From: a virus
DNA length: 26,466 bases
Strand: one strand, 5' to 3'
IMG/VR virus record: IMGVR_UViG_3300005549_000098
Coordinates: 1 to 26,466 of that record
Both the position numbers and the translations under genes were made by a program. A model generated the notes under the pieces. That model had not been told where the DNA came from, did no database searches, and worked only from the letters and a program-made list of their open reading frames with translations. Shown here in pieces: positions 19,470 through 26,466 of the stretch (positions within the stretch are counted from its first letter, which is position 1; each line of letters begins with the position of its first letter).

Positions 19470-19878
19470 GAACAGGCTAATAGCTAAGATCGAAGTCAGG
19501 GGTGGCTGTTGGTTGTGGACAGCTGCTCTTAATGCCTGCGGTTATGGTACCCTTCATTGGAACGGGCCATTCTTAGCTCATCGAGCTTCCTATATAATGT
19601 TCAGGGACGAGATTCCCGACGACCTCACCTTAGATCATATCTGTCGAAATCGTGCCTGTGTTAATCCTTGGCACTTGGAGCCTGTGCCTCATTCTGAGAA
19701 TATAATTCGCGGTGAACGAGCGACAGCTACACACTGTAAAAGAGGCCATCCATACAGCGGTTATAACCTAGTGTGGTGGAAAGGTACAAGAAACTGTCGT
19801 ACGTGCCATGCTGAGAGAAGTAGGGAGGCAAAGAGGAGATGGAGGCAAAGACAGAGAGAGGCTAAGAGAGCAGCCTGA
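19456..19878 (+). CDS. HNH homing-type endonuclease
   Basis: 140 residues with the HNH_3 layout: CWLWTAALNACGYG, FLAHRASYIM, the core LTLDHICRNRACVNPWHLEPV, then THCKRGHPYSG and a second CRTC pair, ending in a very basic helix (REAKRRWRQRQREAKR). It is the paralogue of 5730-6212 but keeps both C-terminal Cys. CTAG is rarer here than in neighbours and the codon choice (more CGA, AGA, AGG) fits a mobile gene. It sits between structural genes without breaking one; overlaps by 14 bases and one base with its neighbours. Confidence 0.88.
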   Translation: MLSAENRLIAKIEVRGGCWLWTAALNACGYGTLHWNGPFLAHRASYIMFRDEIPDDLTLDHICRNRACVNPWHLEPVPHSENIIRGERATATHCKRGHPYSGYNLVWWKGTRNCRTCHAERSREAKRRWRQRQREAKRAA

Positions 19879-22800
19879 TGTCTATACCCCTAGGTAGTTA
19901 CCAGTCTGTAGGCCTCCAGCGTAGCCGTATGACCTTTGAGAAGGCTAGATCAGTAGCCCAAGGTATTGCTGGTGGTGTTATAGGTGCTGGGCTTAGTAAC
20001 CGTGCCAGCCAGCTTAGTAGTATCTCTCAGAGACTAGTTAGATCTAAGCCTAAGATCCAGGGAGTGCCTAACATACCTCCTAGCGGTCAAGAGGGAGATA
20101 TAATAGGCCAGCGACCAGCTGGGCCTACTGGTGGCTACGTCCCACCCAGGTCAACTATGGGCCGTATACCTGCTGCCCAGATGTTAGGCACCCTACCTCC
20201 AGATACGACCTATAACCAGCCTGAAGAAGGTGCTAATCCTGTTGATCAGGTTAGATCTAGGTATAGTGCCAGACTCCAGTTCCTGGACGAGAACGGTCTA
20301 GATCTTAGTACACTAGACCCAGTACAGAGCCGGAACCTACTATATGGTCCTGACGACTTGGTTATGAATGCTGTCAGGGAGAAGAACCTAGGTGTCCTAG
20401 GTGAGCAAGGTGCTCCTCATGTAGGAGGGGCTGGTGTACCCCTACCTGGAGTAGCTGGCTTATTGTTGGGTGATCCTGCAACTGCTGCAGCTACAATAGG
20501 CACCTTAGGCACCAGTGGCATCCTTAAGCCTGCCCTAGCTGCTGCTGTAGTGCGTGGTGCTGAGACTAAATCTCCAAAGGAAGCTGCTATAGCTGGAGCT
20601 ACAACAGCTGGTCTGGGATTTGGCCTTAATGCTCTAATCAAGGTAGCTGGTAAGCCGTTAACTACCCTTGCTAGGAAGCAAGCCAGTAACATACTTGACA
20701 ACCAAGAGCTAGTAACTGTCTACCGTGGTGGTAGTAGAGACACTGCTGCTGCAATCAAAGCCGGAGGTACTCGTGAGGGTACTGCCTTTACTACTAACCG
20801 CCAGATAGCTGAACTGTTTGCCAAGAACCGCTATGGCACTGAGGGTGAGGTACTGGAGTTCCGTGTGCCTAGATCTCAGCTTCACAACCCCAGACCTAAT
20901 GAGACTTGGTATGTAGTTAGTGATACTCCCCAGCAGCCTGTTACTGGTGTTGGTAGATTAGCTACTGAGATAGGCGGGACTAGATATACTCCCCAGGAAC
21001 CAGGCGGCCCTACACCAGGAGACTTAGGCCCAGGCACCTACCCTGGCGAAGAGTATCCTTCCACTTTTGAAGGCCCATACCCAGAGGAAGTTCCCCCGAT
21101 AGAGGAGATAGATGCCCAGGGTAATCCTGTTACCTCTGTAGACCGCCCAGCAGAGATCTATGGCGCTACGAGGCAGGCACTAATGGTTGATGCTGAGTCT
21201 CAGGGTGTATATACTGGACGTGGAAGGGCTCCTAAGTATAGAGCTGGATCTAAGAAAGCTCAATTAGCTTCTGAGATAGCCCAGCATCGAGCTATGGCTG
21301 GGGATCTTAGTGTTAAGCGAGCTGTAGAGTCTGGTATTACTACTGAGGAAGAGTTAAGACAACTAGCTCGTGAGGGACAGATAGTACTCAGTCCTGACAG
21401 GCAGAGGCGACTTAGTACATTCAGACTTAAGCAGCAGAGACCCAGTGGTATAGATGTAGGCCCAGGCAACTTGGAAGAGCCTAGCATGGAGCAGCGTATC
21501 CGTGATGCTCTAGCCAGAAACAAGCCCTTGTCTGGTCAGCTGACTGATGATAAGGTAGTTGCTGCTATTGACAAGGCTGGTGCAACTGATGTAGCGAATC
21601 TGCTCTACCAGTATCATGCCTCTGTGGACAGTGCTGAGCGTAGATCCTTATTAACACAAATTGCTAATCATCCGCAGATTGAGAATATGCGCTCAGTAAC
21701 TCGGCAGGTACTAGATAATTTATATCCTAACAAGAAGTCTATAAGGCTCTATAGAGCTGGTGAGGGTATGGGGGTGTCCTGGTCTGTTAGTAGAGAAGGC
21801 GCCTTGGACGCTGCTAATGCTAAGATGGGCACTGCGTCAAAGCCATTCGAAGGTAAAGTCATTTCTAGGATGGTTCCTAAGGACTCGGTATTAGCATCGT
21901 GGGAGTATAATCCTTATCTTAAAAGATATGCTTATGAGGGTGAGTACATAGTCCTCCCTAAACAGCAGACTACTTTTCAGGGAGTTACTGATGTGGATCT
22001 AGAAGCTCCCTTTAACCAGTACCTTACTAAGCGTGGTCAGTACCTAGGCCCTGCACTACGCCGCACTTACAAGGCTGCTGGATTCACCAAGGCTGAGATA
22101 GACCAGATTGCCTCTGGAGACTTCCCTGAGCTACTCCCCAGAGTCAGTGGTGCAGGTGGCCTAGCTGAGAACACCACAGAGCTTAGAAAGCGCCTTCTAG
22201 CTGAGCGTGGCCAGGGGTTCTTTGGCCGACCACCTGAGAGATCTAATGTAGTTGAGCGTATTGTAGTAGGATCTGATGGATCTATAACTTCTGGCGTCTC
22301 CCATGATGCAGCAGGGAGAGTCCTGACAGGCGGTACTCCTACCAATGAGCCACTAGCAAACGGTGGGCTGTATTTTCTAACTGCTGATTATGAAGCTCCT
22401 GGTAGGCTATTAGTACAAGGTAATCCTGGTGCCCTGAGTCGTAAGGCTGCTAATCGTATTGTTGACTACGCTAAGGGATCTGGACAACATGAGATACAGT
22501 TTAGAGAGCCCTATGCTCCAGTAAGTAAAGTACCTATTCAAACTCCTAAGACTGGTTTAGAATTAGCTGGTTTGTTGAAACAGGCTGAGGAGGTACCTTC
22601 TTACTATCCTGGGCAGGCTGGAGGGGGACGTAAGCCTCCAGGCCCTCCTGCTCCTCCTGGTGGTGGCCCTCAGCCTTTTGGTATGTTTGAAGAACCTAGT
22701 GGTGCCCAAGGCAGACTATTTGGTCAGTCCTTTGAGCCAGGGCCTGCAGGTACAGCTGAGACTGCCGAACAGTTTAGATTAAGGACAGCCCAACAGCCTA

Positions 22801-24542
22801 TAGGTGCTCCTGGCCCAGAAGTACCAACAACTAGAGGAGTTGAGCAGCCTGAGTTCTCTGATCTACCAGCTCCCCAGTATCCTCCTCTTAGGTTTAACTT
22901 ACTGAGAGAGCTACAAGGACTAATTGGCTCAACTATGGCTAGTAAAGCGTCTCTAGACATAGGTGCCCTGGGTCGTCAAGCCCAAGTCCTAGGCTGGGCT
23001 AATCCTAAGAAGTGGGCAGGACTATTCATCCCTAGCATCCGTGCTGGCTTCAGTGAGCAGGCTGCCCAAGCTATTATGAAAGATGTAAGGAGTCTCCCCT
23101 GGTCGGCTGAGATAGATTCTGGCCCTAAGGCTGGCCTAGGTTTCCACAATAGGCTTCCAGGTCGTAATGCTGGCCATGAGTACGAATACGGAATAGGAGT
23201 ATCCCCAGTAGAGCGTGCTGGCGGCTTTGTTGGACTCAATGATAGCTATATATCTCGTCTAGTACAGCGCCTTCCCTGGATTAGGGGATCTGAGCGCACC
23301 TATGCTGTAACCCTCAATAAGCAGGGCTATGAGACCTTTAACGACGTAGCCGAGAATATGTGGAATAGTGGCTGGAGTAATGTTACCACTGAGAAGCAAG
23401 TAGCCGATCGTGCTAAGCTCTGGCAGGCGCTACGTGATGTAACTAATCATGGTAGGGGCTATGGTGACTTCAATGCTGGTGTTCTAGGTAAGTCAGTCTC
23501 CACTTTCTTCTCTGGCCGAAACCTAGTTAGCCGCTTTCAGGTTATGCTAGACCCCTTCCTACAGCCAGGCGCCCTATGGAAAGCCAGTCCAAGGCAACTA
23601 GCTGCCAAGAACCTAGTTAGTATGGTAGCTGGTGACTTAGCACTCCTAGGCTTCCTCAGTGGTGTTGGCGCCTTAACTGGACTTGGCAAGGTAGAGTGGA
23701 ACCCAACTAAGCCTGGGGCTGATTGGCTCAAGTACAGAGTGGGTAACACTCGCCTAGATCCCTGGGGAGGCTTCAATCCCATAGGCCGCCTCATAGTTAA
23801 GATGAACCAGGCTGCACTAACAGAGTCCGGCATCAAGAAGACTCAGTGGGACATACAGGATGCTAAGGACGCCCTAGTAACCTTCTTCTCCAACAAGGAG
23901 TCTCCAGTTGTAAGGCTCTTTACTGATGCTACTCAAATAACTCAACCCTTAGAGAAGGGTAAGAAGTTCCTATCTCCCCAGACTCTAGCAGACCTCTGGG
24001 CGCCCTTTGTAGTTGATGATGTATGGAAAGCGGTTAAGGAGCATGGTGTCTATGGTGCCTCAGTGCTACCATTCTCTGAGGCTGGTGTGGGCGTCCAGAC
24101 CTATAAGGCCTATCAAGACACTGCTGCTGGTCTACTCCAGAACATTCCCCAGTATCGAGGCCTTGACCCTAATACCAGACTTAAGATCTATGGTAAGGGT
24201 ACTCCAGGTCAAGATAACTATGAGCCTGGATTCCTGGATCGTGTTCAAGATGCTCGACGTGAGCTAATAGACCAAGGCGTACCCCAAGACCAGGTAACAG
24301 CAGTGCCTGTAGAGAACTTTATAAAGGTAATGGGAGCCAAGGAAGGATTAACTCCCGAGGAGCAAGCCTGGGCTGTTATCCTGTCTAAGCCTTCCGTAGC
24401 CGACAAGTACCTCAACCCCGACTGGATTAACTTTATTATACAGCACGAAGATGAGCTTAGACAACAGCGTCCTCTAATGTTTGATCAGCAGTTGCGAGAG
24501 ATACTCCGAGTTGCTCATGGTGGAAAGGTAGCTACTCAATGA
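19878..24542 (+). CDS. Giant polyvalent-type protein with two ADP-ribosyltransferase-like domains
   Basis: 1554 residues. The N-terminal 250 are flexible, Gly/Pro/Ala rich, with hydrophobic stretches near 30 and 185-250. About 278-345 shows an ART-like R-S-E pattern: VYRGG (R283), AFTT (303-306), EGE (322-324). A second at 620-695: LYRAG (R626), SWS (634-636), EGE (687-689). Residues 795-890 form another unknown unit (GGLYFLTADY ... LLVQGNP). A Pro/Gly linker (905-1000) leads to a C-terminal region (about 1005-1540) with FFSGRNLVSRFQVML and VGNTRLDPWGG, resembling the large-polyvalent-protein-associated domains of phages. Such proteins are thought to be carried in the virion and injected to act on host targets. 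Family assignment is by pattern, not by search. Confidence 0.72.
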   Translation: MSIPLGSYQSVGLQRSRMTFEKARSVAQGIAGGVIGAGLSNRASQLSSISQRLVRSKPKIQGVPNIPPSGQEGDIIGQRPAGPTGGYVPPRSTMGRIPAAQMLGTLPPDTTYNQPEEGANPVDQVRSRYSARLQFLDENGLDLSTLDPVQSRNLLYGPDDLVMNAVREKNLGVLGEQGAPHVGGAGVPLPGVAGLLLGDPATAAATIGTLGTSGILKPALAAAVVRGAETKSPKEAAIAGATTAGLGFGLNALIKVAGKPLTTLARKQASNILDNQELVTVYRGGSRDTAAAIKAGGTREGTAFTTNRQIAELFAKNRYGTEGEVLEFRVPRSQLHNPRPNETWYVVSDTPQQPVTGVGRLATEIGGTRYTPQEPGGPTPGDLGPGTYPGEEYPSTFEGPYPEEVPPIEEIDAQGNPVTSVDRPAEIYGATRQALMVDAESQGVYTGRGRAPKYRAGSKKAQLASEIAQHRAMAGDLSVKRAVESGITTEEELRQLAREGQIVLSPDRQRRLSTFRLKQQRPSGIDVGPGNLEEPSMEQRIRDALARNKPLSGQLTDDKVVAAIDKAGATDVANLLYQYHASVDSAERRSLLTQIANHPQIENMRSVTRQVLDNLYPNKKSIRLYRAGEGMGVSWSVSREGALDAANAKMGTASKPFEGKVISRMVPKDSVLASWEYNPYLKRYAYEGEYIVLPKQQTTFQGVTDVDLEAPFNQYLTKRGQYLGPALRRTYKAAGFTKAEIDQIASGDFPELLPRVSGAGGLAENTTELRKRLLAERGQGFFGRPPERSNVVERIVVGSDGSITSGVSHDAAGRVLTGGTPTNEPLANGGLYFLTADYEAPGRLLVQGNPGALSRKAANRIVDYAKGSGQHEIQFREPYAPVSKVPIQTPKTGLELAGLLKQAEEVPSYYPGQAGGGRKPPGPPAPPGGGPQPFGMFEEPSGAQGRLFGQSFEPGPAGTAETAEQFRLRTAQQPIGAPGPEVPTTRGVEQPEFSDLPAPQYPPLRFNLLRELQGLIGSTMASKASLDIGALGRQAQVLGWANPKKWAGLFIPSIRAGFSEQAAQAIMKDVRSLPWSAEIDSGPKAGLGFHNRLPGRNAGHEYEYGIGVSPVERAGGFVGLNDSYISRLVQRLPWIRGSERTYAVTLNKQGYETFNDVAENMWNSGWSNVTTEKQVADRAKLWQALRDVTNHGRGYGDFNAGVLGKSVSTFFSGRNLVSRFQVMLDPFLQPGALWKASPRQLAAKNLVSMVAGDLALLGFLSGVGALTGLGKVEWNPTKPGADWLKYRVGNTRLDPWGGFNPIGRLIVKMNQAALTESGIKKTQWDIQDAKDALVTFFSNKESPVVRLFTDATQITQPLEKGKKFLSPQTLADLWAPFVVDDVWKAVKEHGVYGASVLPFSEAGVGVQTYKAYQDTAAGLLQNIPQYRGLDPNTRLKIYGKGTPGQDNYEPGFLDRVQDARRELIDQGVPQDQVTAVPVENFIKVMGAKEGLTPEEQAWAVILSKPSVADKYLNPDWINFIIQHEDELRQQRPLMFDQQLREILRVAHGGKVATQ

Positions 24543-26350
24543 ACGTCTGGCCAGATAGTCCTCCTCCATATATAGCTGGTGGAGATCTAACTCCTGAGGA
24601 GATTGATGCTATCCTTGGAGGTACTGCACCTACATCTCGGCCACCTACAACTGGCCCTCAGTATCTTAGTCAACTAGTAAATCAACTAGTCTTAGATGAG
24701 CAAGGTAATATAGGCTATCTTCAGACTACACTACGCAGTCATGGCAGACGTTACTATTCCCTAATTAGTCCTGATGGCCAGCACATACGGAACATAGACC
24801 AGGGCGCCCAGATCTATGAGCCTAATGCTAATATCCTGTTTACTGTTCGTGGTAGGCGGGTTGATAATAAAGGTAATATCCTACCAGAGCGTGACTACTT
24901 CATTGCTGGAACCAACCTGACTGAGAAAGAACGTTCCAGATACTTAGGTCAGTTTGGCGAAGGTGGGGGAGCTGGAGGTGGTCAGTCTGCTGATGCAGCA
25001 GCTCAGAATGCCAGTCAAGAGCGTATTAATGCTGCCAGGATAGCTGCTGACCAAGAGCTAGAGCGTCTTAGAGAAGCCCATGCAATAGAGCTAGAGCGTA
25101 TGCAGGAAGAGAATGCTCTTAAGCGTGCTAAGCTTAGCGAAGCCGGAGGACTAGCTCGTCAGGTCTATGACGTTCAACAGCGTACTCGTAACCTAATAGC
25201 CCAGTTAACTGGCGTTGATCCTGTAGCTGCCACAATAGCTGGCCAGGGTGGTATGACTAAGGGAGTTACCCCTGCCCAGGGCTTTATGAACGCTAACCAA
25301 GCCTTCGTCAATACTCCTATCCCCCAGATTAGTGAGAATACTTCTATCCCTGACCTAGACACTATCATAGCTAACCTTAACAAGCAGACTCAGGCACCTA
25401 TGGCTCCAACTGGTATTGGCTTTGCTGAGGGTGGTACAATAGATATGACCCAAGGCTCAGATGGAGTCTTTAGTATGGCTCCTCAGCAGCCACAGCAACA
25501 GTTACCTCAGCCTATGGTAGGTGCTCCTGCTGGTCAGTCTCTAGTCGGGCCTCAGCCTGGGGTGCAGGAAGGAACTACTAAGCGCGCTGTCTTAGTTGGT
25601 GAGAAAGGCTCCCCTCCTGTAGCCCCAGGTACTGAGGTTATGATTCTAGATACTGCTAACCCTGGCCGTACCGAGGTTATCCCCCTAGTCTCTGGTGCCC
25701 AGGAAGGTGGCACTTACGACTTCGGCCCTATTATGCAGGCCCTAGCTCCACTCTATGCTAAGCTAGGCCTGGGTGGGGTTCCCCAGAGAGTAGACCTTGG
25801 TGGTGCTGGCTTTGGCTTCAGTCCAGGTACTACCTATGGTGGTCAGCAATTTGGAGGCTCTCAGATACTAAAGCGTCTTGGCTATTCTCCTCAGCTGATT
25901 CGTGATATTAACTCTGGCACTACCTACTACAGGAACCGAGCAGGACAACTAATGAATATCCCTGGTGAGGAGGCCTTTCAGAAGGCTGGTTTCAAGTGGT
26001 CTAATGTGCTAAATGTAGCACCTAATGAGATCAACGAATTTGGCCCCTGGGGAGGAACATTTACTGGAGAAGATCAGATACAGCCTTCTCGCCAATATCC
26101 TCAACGTGTCCAGCCACTCTTCTCCCCTCCAGCCTGGGGGAACATTCCTCTCCCTGATCCAAGGGAGCTGGCTGGTATCTACCGCTTCCTAGACCCTAGT
26201 ACTAAGACGCTTCTATTCTCTCTATATACTCATGCTTCCCCTGCTGGTCTAGGTGTAGATCCCCAGGCTACCCAGGCAGCCTTAGAACAACAGATTGGCT
26301 TTTACACTCCTAAGGGTACAGCCTCACAAGCTGGTGCCCGTTTTGGATAA
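24539..26350 (+). CDS. Probable virion-associated protein (603 aa)
   Basis: ATG overlaps the giant gene stop (ATGA). The first 140 residues are a beta-rich domain (YYSLISPDGQHIRN, ILFTVRGRRVDNKGN). Residues 150-205 are a charged coiled coil (ASQERINAARIAADQELERL, then an Ile/Glu/Arg run). A Gln/Pro/Gly-rich middle follows, with FAEGGTIDM and KRAVLVGEKG ... GTEVMIL at about 295-370. These resemble segments common in the C-terminal parts of phage tail or injected proteins (VGE-x-G-P-E type). The end is helical. No enzyme motif. Likely a structural or ejected protein paired with the giant protein. Confidence 0.65.
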   Translation: MNVWPDSPPPYIAGGDLTPEEIDAILGGTAPTSRPPTTGPQYLSQLVNQLVLDEQGNIGYLQTTLRSHGRRYYSLISPDGQHIRNIDQGAQIYEPNANILFTVRGRRVDNKGNILPERDYFIAGTNLTEKERSRYLGQFGEGGGAGGGQSADAAAQNASQERINAARIAADQELERLREAHAIELERMQEENALKRAKLSEAGGLARQVYDVQQRTRNLIAQLTGVDPVAATIAGQGGMTKGVTPAQGFMNANQAFVNTPIPQISENTSIPDLDTIIANLNKQTQAPMAPTGIGFAEGGTIDMTQGSDGVFSMAPQQPQQQLPQPMVGAPAGQSLVGPQPGVQEGTTKRAVLVGEKGSPPVAPGTEVMILDTANPGRTEVIPLVSGAQEGGTYDFGPIMQALAPLYAKLGLGGVPQRVDLGGAGFGFSPGTTYGGQQFGGSQILKRLGYSPQLIRDINSGTTYYRNRAGQLMNIPGEEAFQKAGFKWSNVLNVAPNEINEFGPWGGTFTGEDQIQPSRQYPQRVQPLFSPPAWGNIPLPDPRELAGIYRFLDPSTKTLLFSLYTHASPAGLGVDPQATQAALEQQIGFYTPKGTASQAGARFG

Positions 26351-26355
26351 GCCAC

Positions 26356-26384
26356 TTGACAATAATCCCCAGTTGTGTTATGAT
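26356..26384 (+). promoter_or_regulatory. Promoter of the next operon, twin of 14595
   Basis: TTGACA (26356-26361), 17 bases, TATGAT (26379-26384) with TGT in front. Spacer blocks AATCCCC and TTGTG recur from the 14595 promoter (the first shifted by one base). AGGAGG (26391-26396) follows at the expected start, seven bases from ATG. Confidence 0.8.
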
Positions 26385-26402
26385 TAGTCCAGGAGGGAAA
26401 GA

Positions 26403-26466
26403 ATGAACCTAGCTATATTAGCAGCAGTAGTGGGCTTCCTACTAGGCGGCTTACTAGCTGTTATAG
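26403..26466 (+). CDS. Small membrane protein, start only (partial)
   Basis: Twenty-one codons before the window ends. The visible part, MNLAILAAVVGFLLGGLLAV, is one hydrophobic glycine-containing span, much like the 25-residue peptide at 3302-3379. It has its own strong promoter and ribosome site. A holin, a membrane-bound structural protein or a signal peptide are all possible; the rest is needed to tell. Confidence 0.6.
   Translation, partial: MNLAILAAVVGFLLGGLLAVI

Noticed and set aside
20417-23836. Several minus-strand frames of 78-99 codons inside the giant gene
   Set aside because: They are antisense shadows of a strongly coding frame, rich in Ser, Pro and Arg, with no ribosome sites.

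Overview
The window is part of a tailed double-stranded DNA phage (or prophage-like) genome. A terminase large subunit and portal sit in a rightward structural block, and a dense leftward block carries replication, recombination and many tiny accessory genes. No integrase, tRNA, rRNA, CRISPR array or host metabolic gene was seen. Genetic code is standard (TAA, TAG and TGA all end genes) and Shine-Dalgarno sites of the AGGAGG type are common. The host cannot be named: dockerin-like repeats and one apparently leaderless gene would fit several phyla, Chloroflexota among them, but this is only a guess. Base composition is moderate, with a striking excess of the tetramer CTAG.

Left arm, 1-13903, all minus strand, to be read from right to left. 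It opens with a coiled-coil gene of foreign-looking composition flanked by an inverted repeat (13241-13903). A small gene and a hairpin follow, then a promoter at 12799-12828 that launches a chain of tiny genes, a membrane-anchored lysozyme-like protein (11636-12181), HTH and zinc-ribbon proteins, a secreted dockerin-like protein (9096-9836) and a small secreted protein. A second promoter near 8806-8834 drives a zinc ribbon, a RepA-like AAA ATPase and an HTH protein. Next come a probable ssDNA-binding-type protein, an HNH endonuclease, a Cas4-like Fe-S nuclease, a Sak4-like ATPase, an ERCC4/XPF-type nuclease, a DNA methyltransferase, and at the window edge the N-terminal exonuclease part of a family A DNA polymerase. 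Together these form a replication and recombination module interleaved with about fifteen very small cysteine-rich proteins.

Control region, 13904-14645: a 742-bp gene-free divergent zone with a family of 15-bp GTTGAC/GTTTAC repeats, candidate promoters on both strands, and one copy of a bipartite AT-rich element whose other copy lies at 7618-7667.

Right arm, 14646-26466, all plus strand: probable small terminase, zinc ribbon, large terminase, a 53-codon gene full of inverted repeats, portal, two small proteins, a second HNH endonuclease, a 1554-residue polyvalent-type protein with two apparent ADP-ribosyltransferase-like domains, a 603-residue probable virion protein, and the start of a small membrane protein with its own promoter. 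The capsid and tail genes would lie beyond the right edge. The most interesting items are the giant polyvalent protein, the operator array, the secreted dockerin/lysozyme group, and two small ORFs with dense inverted repeats.
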